Shown: positions 16,184 to 23,688 of the stretch, in pieces
Layout of the letters: every line of letters starts with the position of its first letter
Numbering within the stretch: position 1 is the first letter of the stretch
Source: Deltaproteobacteria bacterium
GTDB taxonomy: Bacteria > Lernaellota > Lernaellaia > JACKCT01
Reading direction: 5' to 3'
Assembly (NCBI GenBank): GCA_020633895.1
Contig: JACKCT010000006.1
Span: forward strand, 1-64,000
Length of the DNA: 64,000 nucleotides
Notes under the pieces: model-generated
Seen by the model: the letters and a program-made list of their open reading frames with translations, nothing else
What the model was told of the DNA's origin: nothing
Database searches by the model: none
Program-made: the position numbers and the translations under genes

Positions 16184-17518
16184 ATGAAAAATCTCCGCGC
16201 CGCGCGTCGACGAATCTTGTTCGCGACGATTCCCGCCGTCGTCGTGCTGGTCGCCGCGACACTCATCCTCAACGCCCTTGAACGCAAAAATATCATCGCC
16301 ACGCAGCGCGTGGACGACCTGGTCGCCTTGCCGCCGGTGCGTCTGGTGCAGCAGGAAACGACGCCGGACGGCGAGGTCTATCGCATCGGCGACCGGATGA
16401 TGATCGCCACGCGGGTGCCCGTCAAAAAATCCCCCGATGCGTTTCGCATCGTCGTCTCCGGCGGGTCGTTCGCCATGGGCATTCCCTACCACGGCGATTT
16501 CACCGCCCGGACCGCCGCCGGAACCATCCCCGCGTGGATGGCCGCCGAGCTGTCGATTCGCTGCCCCGGCCGACGCATCGAGATGATCAACGCCGCCGCG
16601 ATGAGCCAGACGTCGACGCGCGTGCGGGCCATCGTGGACGAATTGCTGACGCTGGAACCCGACCTGGTGATCGTCTTGGCCGGCAACAACGAAGGGCAGC
16701 AGCATGCGACGGCGCTGAACCGGGCACTGCATCGGTGGGTGGTGTATCGGGAGTTGAAAACGGTGCTCAAGCCCCCCGCGCCGCCGGAGGAACGGCCGTA
16801 TTTCACGCCCCAAAGCGACGACCTGCTGGGCACGCGCGAGCGGTTTTTCGAGAATGTGGACGGAATGATCGCGGCGGCCAAGGCGGCGGGCGTGCCCATC
16901 GCGGTGGGGACATTGCCGATCAACGGTTACTACACTCCCGACGACCGGACGTTGTATGAATCCTACCCGCCGATGGCGCCCGAGGTCGCCGGAGCGTTGG
17001 CGGCGTGCCGCGCGGGACGTTTCGACGAAGGGATCACGGCGCTGGCCGACGCCCGGGACGCCGGGTGGACGTTGCGCGCGTTGGCGGAGTGCTATGAGTT
17101 GAAAGGGGATTTCGAGGCGGCGCGGCGATATGACGACCTTTACGTCGAGCAGATGCCGTTCAACCGCATCCGTCCGTCGTACAACGACGAATTGCGCGAA
17201 AGGGTGCCGGGGTCGGGGGCGATTTTGGCGGATCTGGACCGCGCCGCGCGGGCCCTTTCGCCCCAGGGCATCGCACCGTCCGAGTTGTTCGTGGATTACT
17301 GCCACATGCGTTACGAGGGGTATTTCGAGATGTCGCGGACACTGATCGACGCCCTGGCCAGGGCCGGGGCCCTGCCGCCGATGACGCTGCCCGCTCCGAC
17401 GCGGGATGCGATTCTCGACGCAAAGGGTTGGCGCGATACCCTGGCTCAATCTCCGCCGCCGTACCAACCTTCGCCCGACTGGCCGGCCGTGGTCGCCGCG
17501 CTCGGCGCCCATCCATAA
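16184..17518 (+). CDS. SGNH/GDSL-like membrane-anchored protein, tandem paralogue 3
   Basis: 444 residues, the shortest of the three. Landmarks are the anchor LFATIPAVVVLVAATLIL, VSGGSFAMG, INAAAMSQTS, AGNNEG, ECYELKGDFEAARRYDDLYVEQMPF and DYCHMRYEGYFEMSR. The Pro-rich tail of paralogue 1 is missing. It converges with atpE, about 100 bases away. The conservation of Ser, Asn and His blocks in all three copies argues that each is an active enzyme rather than a decayed duplicate. Confidence 0.83.
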   Translation: MKNLRAARRRILFATIPAVVVLVAATLILNALERKNIIATQRVDDLVALPPVRLVQQETTPDGEVYRIGDRMMIATRVPVKKSPDAFRIVVSGGSFAMGIPYHGDFTARTAAGTIPAWMAAELSIRCPGRRIEMINAAAMSQTSTRVRAIVDELLTLEPDLVIVLAGNNEGQQHATALNRALHRWVVYRELKTVLKPPAPPEERPYFTPQSDDLLGTRERFFENVDGMIAAAKAAGVPIAVGTLPINGYYTPDDRTLYESYPPMAPEVAGALAACRAGRFDEGITALADARDAGWTLRALAECYELKGDFEAARRYDDLYVEQMPFNRIRPSYNDELRERVPGSGAILADLDRAARALSPQGIAPSELFVDYCHMRYEGYFEMSRTLIDALARAGALPPMTLPAPTRDAILDAKGWRDTLAQSPPPYQPSPDWPAVVAALGAHP

Positions 17519-17547
17519 CAAAACCCCGCGACCTGCCGGTCACGGGG
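17519..17547 (-). terminator. Rho-independent terminator after atpE
   Basis: Read on the minus strand, CCCCGTGACC and GGTCGCGGGG pair across a four-base loop and are followed by TTTTGTTAT. This suits termination of the atp transcript, whose last stop codon is at 17618. It abuts the end of SGNH paralogue 3. Confidence 0.65.
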
Positions 17548-17617
17548 CATCCGTCTTGTCGGAAATCTTTTCGAAACCGATCGAGGACCGGTCGTCGCGT
17601 TCGCCGGACCCGGTTGC

Positions 17618-17941
17618 CTACAGCTTGGTGTAGAGCAGGACCGAGACGACCAGCGAATAGATGACCAGGGACTCAATCAGGGCCAGGGCCAGAATGAAGG
17701 GCGTGAACACCTGCTTGGCCGAAGCCGGGTTGCGGGTGATGCCTTCCAGGGCCGCGGCGGCCGCCTTGGCTTGACCCAGGGCGCCACCGAAGGCGGCGAT
17801 CGCCAGGCCGATACCGGCGGCGAAGGCCACATACTTCTTCACCTCGGCCGGCAGTCCTTCGCCCTCTTGGGCCAGGGCCGTGCCCGCAAAGGCCAGGCTG
17901 AACACCAGGGACAAGATCGTGGTCATTGTCTTCTTGCTCAT
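17618..17941 (-). CDS. atpE: ATP synthase F0 subunit c
   Basis: The 107-residue proteolipid that forms the rotating c-ring. It has two membrane helices (about residues 37-67 and 78-105) joined by the polar loop GITRNP. The ion-carrying carboxylate is Glu90. Unusually for a typical proton ring, Gln57, Glu90, Ser91 and Tyr95 match the Na+-coordinating set of Ilyobacter-type rings, although residue 92 is Leu rather than Thr. An N-terminal signal-like extension (cleavage expected after ALA, residue 24) precedes helix 1. GGAGGAG lies upstream of the ATG. It is the last gene of the atpZ-atpI-atpB-atpE run. Confidence 0.93.
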   Translation of the reverse strand: MSKKTMTTILSLVFSLAFAGTALAQEGEGLPAEVKKYVAFAAGIGLAIAAFGGALGQAKAAAAALEGITRNPASAKQVFTPFILALALIESLVIYSLVVSVLLYTKL

Positions 17942-18016
17942 CGTGACTGTCTCCTCCGTTTTCGTTTCCCGATCGGGGCCGTCTGGCGGCTTGCGGGCAA
18001 TGGGCTGGACGACGAC

Positions 18017-18859
18017 TTAGTGGTCGCTTGCGGTCGCCAGCGAGATGTACACCATGGTCAACAACACGAACACCAAGGTCTGCACGACGCAGACCAATGT
18101 TCCCAGGAACAGGAAGGGCACCGGAAACACCAGGGGAATCGAGATGCCCAGGCCCACCATGAACACGGCGAAGACCGTGTGGTCGCCCATCATGTTGCCG
18201 AACAGACGAAGCGACAGCGACAACGGACGCGCCAGGTGGGAGATGATTTCGATGGGCACCATCAGCGGCGCCATGACCGGCACCGGGCCCATGAAGTGCT
18301 TGAGATGATTGCCCAAGCCCACGGCCTTGACGCCGAAGTAGTTGTAGGAAAAGAAGCTCACCAGCGCCAAGGCCAGCGTGGTGTTGATGTTGGCGGTGGC
18401 CATGGACGAGTAGGGCAGCAGGCCGGTCAGGTTCGTGAACAGAATCGCGAAGGTGAACCCGGCGCACAGGGTGAAGTACTGCTTGGAGCCCTTGTGGGTG
18501 TGGCCGTGGGAATCGACGGTGTCGTCCCAGGGGCCGACCACCTCGGTCAGCAGGCCCTTGACCGCCGCGGCGATCGTCTCCACCACGTTCATCAGGGAGA
18601 ACTTCGGGCTCGGGGAGATGTCCCCGGTTTCGAGCATCTTGCGGTACTTGGCGCCCAGGCGAACGCTGATGAGCATCAACAGCGCGGCCACCAGCGTGAA
18701 CGTGACGAGATGGTCCAGATCCACTCCGCCGCCCAGGGCGTGCTCCAGCGGATCGGCAATGTAGGGAATCAGGCTCCAGGTATGCAGCGCCGCGTGAGCC
18801 GGCGTCGCCATCGACACGGCGCCCAGCGCGGCCAGTCCCGTTACCAATCGACGTTTCAT
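18017..18859 (-). CDS. atpB: ATP synthase F0 subunit a
   Basis: 280 residues from the ATG at 18859, which has GAGGACGGAC immediately upstream; an earlier ATG at 18871 overlaps the stop of the previous gene. The protein is the ion half-channel stator. The essential arginine is in SLSLRLFGNMMGDH, and the helix before it carries PIEIISHLARPLS. A signal-like N-terminus (TGLAALGAVSMATPAHA) is present, as on subunit c. A His-rich loop (DSHGHTHKGS) sits between helices. Five to six membrane helices are visible. Confidence 0.92.
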   Translation of the reverse strand: MKRRLVTGLAALGAVSMATPAHAALHTWSLIPYIADPLEHALGGGVDLDHLVTFTLVAALLMLISVRLGAKYRKMLETGDISPSPKFSLMNVVETIAAAVKGLLTEVVGPWDDTVDSHGHTHKGSKQYFTLCAGFTFAILFTNLTGLLPYSSMATANINTTLALALVSFFSYNYFGVKAVGLGNHLKHFMGPVPVMAPLMVPIEIISHLARPLSLSLRLFGNMMGDHTVFAVFMVGLGISIPLVFPVPFLFLGTLVCVVQTLVFVLLTMVYISLATASDH

Positions 18860-18867
18860 GTCCGTCC

Positions 18868-19434
18868 TCATGAAGACTCGCTTCGAACGTTGCCCGGAAC
18901 GTTGCCCGGAACACTGCCGGGAACTCTTCCCGGAACACTGCCCGCCGGATCGGTCCCGTCCGGCGAATCGGGCCCTGGCCCCAAGTTTTCGGCGCCGCCT
19001 TGTCCCGACGTCGTTGCCGGGGGTCGGCCTTTCGGGCTCACCAGTCCCGCGCCGAAGATGCCTATCAGAAGGCTGAGCGTTCCGGCCAGAAAAGCGACCA
19101 TGTTAAGAACGCCGCTCACCGTAGCCCACCAAAGGAAGGCGGCGATGACAGCGAACTTGGGAATCAACAAGGCCAGATAACCCGGTTTCGGATTTTCCTG
19201 GTCGCCCAAGGCTCGGCCGATCAGCCAGCGCAGGGCTCGAAAGTTGCCCAACGCGAAGGCGCCGCCGACCAGAACTCCCACGAAAATATCGAGATCGCGA
19301 AAAACCAGGGAGCCGAAAGCGAGCGCAGTATAGGCAAGGAGCCCGATCTTTTCAATAAGGGGGAGAAGAACGGACGAATCGGACGCATCCGATGGATATT
19401 GCTGAAGATTTTCGATTTTCGGCGTTGTGGTCAT
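18868..19434 (-). CDS. atpI: ATP synthase subunit I-like membrane protein
   Basis: 188 residues with four hydrophobic segments (about 30-47, 50-66, 86-104, 110-132), the layout of ATP synthase I proteins, which assist c-ring assembly or Mg2+ supply. The C-terminal 55 residues are unlike the family: Pro/Gly-rich and ending in five tandem xVPG units (residues 165-183). It overlaps the stop of the AtpZ-like gene by ATGA and runs close to atpB. The symbol rests on position and topology more than on sequence identity. Confidence 0.75.
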   Translation of the reverse strand: MTTTPKIENLQQYPSDASDSSVLLPLIEKIGLLAYTALAFGSLVFRDLDIFVGVLVGGAFALGNFRALRWLIGRALGDQENPKPGYLALLIPKFAVIAAFLWWATVSGVLNMVAFLAGTLSLLIGIFGAGLVSPKGRPPATTSGQGGAENLGPGPDSPDGTDPAGSVPGRVPGSVPGNVPGNVRSESS

Positions 19435-19751
19435 CGTAACTTTTTCGCCAGCGTTTCTTCCGTGTCGTCCGAGTCGCTTCCCGGGGTGTCGGCCTTATTG
19501 AAATCGGCTCTGTCGAAATCGGCCATGGTGTCCTTATAGACCCGTTGCACCGCCTTGGCCGCCGCGCCCAGCCCGAAGAACAGGCCGACGATCAATCCCG
19601 TCGTCGCCGATCCCAGCGCCTGGCCGATCAAATAGCCCAGGCCCATGCCGATCGCCACGGCCAGGCCCATCTCCAGGCCCACCGCCCCGACCGTACTGGT
19701 CTGACGCAGAATCTCTCGGGTATCGCGATGCATGCGCGCTCTTGTGTCCAT
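19431..19751 (-). CDS. atpZ: AtpZ/AtpI-family small membrane protein
   Basis: About 106 residues from the ATG at 19751 (18 bases later another ATG gives 100). Two membrane hairpins are visible: VGLEMGLAVAIGMGLGYLIG and TTGLIVGLFFGLGAAAKAV, the AtpZ (ATPase gene 1) pattern. The C-terminus is acidic and soluble. First gene of the membrane-sector ATP synthase run; the F1 genes and subunit b are not in this window. Confidence 0.8.
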   Translation of the reverse strand: MDTRARMHRDTREILRQTSTVGAVGLEMGLAVAIGMGLGYLIGQALGSATTGLIVGLFFGLGAAAKAVQRVYKDTMADFDRADFNKADTPGSDSDDTEETLAKKLR

Positions 19752-19923
19752 CGGCGCTAGGGTCCGTTTCGCCGTCCATCCGGCGTCCCTTGGCCCAACC
19801 CCGCGCCGACCCCGATCTACACTTTTTCCCGCGGAATGAAAAGGGCGCGGATCATGGGCGGTTTTTCGTGTAGGATCGAATGTGGGGAAGGTGGTGGCGG
19901 GAACTGAGCACCATTGAAACCTT

Positions 19924-20033
19924 GGGTGCCACACTCTTAGTTCGCGCCAGCGAACAAGGGTGTGCATTTCGCGTTTACCAGCCGGGCATTCACACCTTCT
20001 CTCCGCCTTTGGCGTCGCGAAAGTGCGGCACCC
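19924..20033. repeat. Dispersed palindromic element family B, full copy 1
   Basis: Termini GGGTGCC and GGCACCC. The left internal hairpin is GTTCGC-gcca-GCGAAC (19940-19955), six perfect pairs. The right half has CGCC-ttt-GGCG. It lies in the 447-base gap between the divergent atpZ and transporter genes, the only copy not between convergent genes. The rest of that gap shows nothing else I can name. Confidence 0.75.
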
Positions 20034-20198
20034 CTTAACATCAATATCAAATTATCAAATTGCGCCTTAACACCGTAACGACGGCGGCACTTTTGACTGT
20101 TGCTTCAAAAGCCTAGCCGCCCGCTCCCCTTTCGTGCTAGCGTCATCCAATTCCTTCGGAAACTTCCGTGACAATTCGAGGAAAGGGTGGGCCTCGCC

Positions 20199-21707
20199 AT
20201 GGACGAGACGACCGAACAGATCGCCGAGGAGCTGGACCATAGCGCGGTTCACGGTTCGATGCTGACGTTCTGGCAGCGCTTCTCCTATTCCCTGGGCGAG
20301 ATGGGCGTGAGCCTGTCGCCGGCGATCGTGGTCTCGTGGTTCATCTATTTCTACACCGGCCGTCCGGTCATGGGCGCGGACCCGAATACCGGCGAAGCCA
20401 TCCAGACCGGGACGCTGTTTTTGGTCTCCCCTTTCGCCATCGGCCTGCTCGGGCTCATCGGCCGCCTGGTGGATTCGGTCGCCGATCCGCTGGTGGGTTT
20501 CTACTCGGACAAATGGCATTTCAAAATGGGCCGACGCATCCCCTGGGTGGTGTTCGGCACGCCGTTTCTGATTCTCTTTTCGATCCTGCTGTGGTTCCCG
20601 CCGGACGGCGAGGGCATGGGCCAAACGCTCTTTTCCATCAACGGCATGGTCATCAACGCCAACTTCCTTTGGCTCGCCTTCAACATCTCGGCGTTCTGGT
20701 TTTTCTACACCGTCGTGGTGGCGCCCTATCTGTCGCTGTTGCCCGAGATCACGCCGTATAACGACGAGCGCCTGAAGGTCTCCGAACTGATGGCCTATCA
20801 GGACGTGGTGGGCATGATCATCGGTTCCATCGCGGTGGGGGTGCTGATCGACGCCTTTTCCGGCGGCTGGGATCTGGGCTTCGTCCATTTCACCAACGGC
20901 TATCAGGTCGCCGGAGTCCTCATCGGCGTCCTTTTCGGCGTGACCTTCTACATGAGCATCGGCTGGGTGCGGGAAAAGCCGGTGGACGAAACCAAGGTCG
21001 TGCCGTTCAACATCCTCGAGGCGGCCAAGCACTGCGTGGCCAATCCGTCGTTCCTTCCCTACATCGCCGCGGTTTCGTTCCTGCGCCTGTCGGTGGACAT
21101 CCTGGTGGCGCTCATCCCGTTCATGGTGGTCAACCTGATGGGCCTGTCCGAATCCCTGGCGGGCATTATGCAGGGCATCATCGTCCTGGCGGCGGCGTTC
21201 GCCTTCCCGTTCGTCTCCCGCCAGGCGGCCAAGCACGGCAAAAAGAAGATCCTCGAACTGGGGCTGCTGACGTTCTCCGTCGGCATGGTGGCCATGGGGG
21301 CGTTCTATCACTTCCCGTTCATCGGCTACGCGATCAAGGCCGTCGCCGGTCTGTTCGGCAAGGAGCTGTCCATCGGCTGGGTGCAGTTCCTGCATTGCGT
21401 GTTTGTGCTGTTCGGATGCGCTTTCTCCATCGGTACGGTGCTGGTGCTGCCCCGGCCGATTTACGCGGACGTGATGGACTTCGACGCCGAACGCACCGGC
21501 TACCGCCGCGAGGCGATGTACAACGGCATGGAAGGTCTCATCACCAAGTTCGCCGCCGGTGTCGCGGTGTTCATCGTGCCGCAGCTTATCTCGATCCTCG
21601 GCGCCCGCCCGGACAAACCCTGGGGCCCGCTGGCCGGTATCGTCGTCGCCGCCCTGGTCATGATCGCCGCCTGGCTGTCCATGAGGCCGTATCCCATCGA
21701 GAAATAG
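20199..21707 (+). CDS. GPH/MFS-type sugar-cation symporter family transporter
   Basis: 502 residues with about 12 membrane helices. The sequence fits the glycoside-pentoside-hexuronide (MelB-like) family: FWQRFSYSLGEMGVSLSPAIVVSWFIYFYTG at the N-terminus, then LVDSVADPLVGFYSDKWHFKMGRRIPWV with the conserved Asp and the RRIPW loop between helices 2 and 3. Such carriers couple sugar or related solute uptake to H+ or Na+. The ATG at 20199 has AAGGGTGGG seven bases upstream; a GTG at 20187 is possible. Substrate unknown. The Na+-type c-ring nearby makes Na+ coupling conceivable, but that is speculation. Confidence 0.85.
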   Translation: MDETTEQIAEELDHSAVHGSMLTFWQRFSYSLGEMGVSLSPAIVVSWFIYFYTGRPVMGADPNTGEAIQTGTLFLVSPFAIGLLGLIGRLVDSVADPLVGFYSDKWHFKMGRRIPWVVFGTPFLILFSILLWFPPDGEGMGQTLFSINGMVINANFLWLAFNISAFWFFYTVVVAPYLSLLPEITPYNDERLKVSELMAYQDVVGMIIGSIAVGVLIDAFSGGWDLGFVHFTNGYQVAGVLIGVLFGVTFYMSIGWVREKPVDETKVVPFNILEAAKHCVANPSFLPYIAAVSFLRLSVDILVALIPFMVVNLMGLSESLAGIMQGIIVLAAAFAFPFVSRQAAKHGKKKILELGLLTFSVGMVAMGAFYHFPFIGYAIKAVAGLFGKELSIGWVQFLHCVFVLFGCAFSIGTVLVLPRPIYADVMDFDAERTGYRREAMYNGMEGLITKFAAGVAVFIVPQLISILGARPDKPWGPLAGIVVAALVMIAAWLSMRPYPIEK

Positions 21708-21735
21708 TCGGCGAGTTCCGACGCAATAGACGCTT

Positions 21736-21766
21736 CAGAGCCGCGACCGTCAGGGAGCGGGTTGGT
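21736..21766. repeat. Dispersed repeat family A, solo core
   Basis: The core CAGAGCCGCGACCGTCAGGG followed by AGCGGGTTGGT. It is nearly identical to 22847-22877 and, in inverse orientation, to the right end of the larger family A copies. Confidence 0.65.
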
Positions 21767-21915
21767 CCAACATTTCACAAATCGCTGTCATCCCAAATGC
21801 AATGAGGGACCTCTCGTTCATCGTCCAATAAGACGCTGTAACTCCCCTTATTTTCTTCAGGATAACAAAGACGTACTTTCATGGTTCATCCTTGCACGAT
21901 GAAAGGACCGACCAA

Positions 21916-22776
21916 ATGAAACTCGGCATCATGGCGGCGAGCAGCCAATTGGGAACGAAAACGGTGGAGGCGCTGCTTGCGCGGGGCGTGGACGAGGGGG
22001 ATGTCGTCGCGATCGCGCGGACGCCGTCGAAGATGGAGGATCTGATTGCCCAAGGCGTGGAGACGCGGGCGGGGGATTACGACGATCGGGTGAGCATGGA
22101 GCGGGCGTTCGAGGGGATCGACCGGCTGCTGCTGGTGCCGACGCTGGCGATGCCGGTGGAGCGAGTGCCTCAGATTGAGAACGCCGTGGCTGCGGCGCGG
22201 GCGGCGGGTGTCACGCATTTGCTGGAATACGGCCTGGTGCCCACGACGCTCGAATCGAAGTTCGCGATCACGCCGTATTACCTTTACGCCGAGTCGCTAT
22301 TGCGTCACTGCGGCCTGGCGTGGACGTCGCTGCGCAACAGCATGTACGCCGATCCCATCGCCGAGTGGGTGTCCGAGATCGTGAAGATGGGGACGATCCC
22401 CTATCCGACCGGCGACGGCGCGTGCGCGTTCGTGACCCGCGACGACATCGCCCGCGCCGGGGCGGCGGCCCTGGCCACCGACGGCCACGAAGGCAAGATC
22501 TACAATCTCACCGGGCCCAAGGCCTACACTACCGCCGAGTTGTGCGAAGTTGTCGCCCGCGTGACCGGCAAGCCCGTCGAGTATCGCCCCGCCTCCGACC
22601 AGGACTACGTCGACGCGTGCGTTCGGGAGGGAATCCCCGCGGAGTTCGCGTGGGTGCTGCTGACGATTTACCACGATGTCCGCGACGGCCGATTTGCGTT
22701 GGTCAGCGACGATATCGAGAAGCTGACGGGGCAGGCGGCGTTGAGTTTTGAGGAGTATCTGGAATCTGGGGTGTGA
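21916..22776 (+). CDS. NmrA/QorB-like NAD(P)H-binding protein
   Basis: 286 residues of an atypical short-chain dehydrogenase fold: LGIMAASSQLGTKTVEALLARG carries the nucleotide-binding loop, followed by VVAIARTPSKMEDL and the NmrA-like C-terminus YNLTGPKAYTTAELCEVVARVTGKPVEYRPASDQDY. QorB, an NADPH:quinone oxidoreductase, shares this form, but family members also act as redox sensors without catalysis. AAGGA is ten bases before the ATG. Stands alone between copies of repeat A. Confidence 0.83.
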   Translation: MKLGIMAASSQLGTKTVEALLARGVDEGDVVAIARTPSKMEDLIAQGVETRAGDYDDRVSMERAFEGIDRLLLVPTLAMPVERVPQIENAVAAARAAGVTHLLEYGLVPTTLESKFAITPYYLYAESLLRHCGLAWTSLRNSMYADPIAEWVSEIVKMGTIPYPTGDGACAFVTRDDIARAGAAALATDGHEGKIYNLTGPKAYTTAELCEVVARVTGKPVEYRPASDQDYVDACVREGIPAEFAWVLLTIYHDVRDGRFALVSDDIEKLTGQAALSFEEYLESGV

Positions 22777-22846
22777 TTTGCAATGACCGAGCCGCGAGCC
22801 GTAACGAGCGGGTGACAGCGGCGTTGTTATTGGCGGGGTGACATTT

Positions 22847-22996
22847 CAGAGCCGCGACCGTAAGGAAGCGGGTTGGTAGGACTCTGCGAAAAATCGAACG
22901 TGGTCAGCGCCCGTCAGAGCCACGCGTGTTAGCAAGCGGTCCAGCGTTCGCCGAGCCGACATGCTCGACGACCCCTCCCTTACGGTCGGGGCTCTG
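22847..22996. repeat. Dispersed repeat family A, solo core plus copy 3
   Basis: A solo core at 22847-22877 is followed by a full copy at 22915-22996, bounded by CAGAGCC and GGCTCTG. A further degenerate version, CCGAGCCGCGAGCCGTAACG, begins near 22786. Together these fill most of the 387-base gap between convergent genes. Confidence 0.7.
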
Positions 22997-23068
22997 CTTT
23001 GTCGAAGCGTTTTGCTGACAACGCACGAGAGATCCCTCCCTTCGTTCGGGATGACAAGCCTTCGCGAA

Positions 23069-23140
23069 CAGGCTGGAGCGAAGCGCGACCAACATGGGCG
23101 GTTGGAGAACGCGCCAGCGTCCAGGATACCCATGGTATCC
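23069..23140. repeat. Dispersed repeat family C, copy 1
   Basis: Contains GGCTGGAGCGAAGCG and, further on, GCGCCAGCGTCCAGGATAC with GTATCC completing a small hairpin. The same pieces occur at 54521-54583. Confidence 0.5.
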
Positions 23141-23163
23141 GTTAGCCCGTGCCGACGACGGCA

Positions 23164-23688
23164 CTAAGCCGCTTTGCCGCTGGGTTTGCCGAATTTGCTG
23201 ACGAGGACGCGGACGTTCATGAGGTTCTTGTTGTCGAAGCGGACCTCGACGGTCAGCTCTTTGACGCGCAGGACCTTGGTGGAATACTCGATCTCGTAGA
23301 GATAGCGGCGCAACTGCTCGATGGTGATGCGCTGCAGACGCACTTCCACCGCCTCTTCGTCGTAGAAGGGGTTTTTCGGCTGCTTCTTCTTGTCCATCTG
23401 TTCGATGTTGTTGGCCACCTCGGCCTTGCGAGCCAGGTTTTCCAACTCGGAAAGCAATTCCACGTCCCCGGCACGCTGCATGGCCTTTTCCACGGCCTGG
23501 AAGTTCGCCTGCGTTTCCTGGAATCGGCGGTAGAGGTCGATGATCTGGCGGATCTCCGTCTGCTTGGCCTCGACCGAGTCGCCCCCGCCGCCGCCCAGGC
23601 CCCAGTCGATGACCAGATAGATCCCCACGCACACGAAAAAGCCGATGAGGATCATCAGGGTGCGTCGATCGCGTTCGCTCAAATTCAT
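23164..23688 (-). CDS. gspM: Type II secretion system protein M (GspM-like)
   Basis: 174 residues with one N-terminal membrane helix (LMILIGFFVCVGIYLVIDWGL) preceded by a short cytoplasmic stretch with a basic patch. A coiled-coil (about residues 40-95) and a small C-terminal ferredoxin-like domain follow (EAVEVRLQRITIEQLRRYLYEIEYSTKVLRVKELTVE). This is the GspM/PilO layout, the partner of GspL in the inner-membrane platform. The ATG overlaps the gspL stop. The identity rests on architecture and on the partner gene. Confidence 0.82.
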   Translation of the reverse strand: MNLSERDRRTLMILIGFFVCVGIYLVIDWGLGGGGGDSVEAKQTEIRQIIDLYRRFQETQANFQAVEKAMQRAGDVELLSELENLARKAEVANNIEQMDKKKQPKNPFYDEEAVEVRLQRITIEQLRRYLYEIEYSTKVLRVKELTVEVRFDNKNLMNVRVLVSKFGKPSGKAA

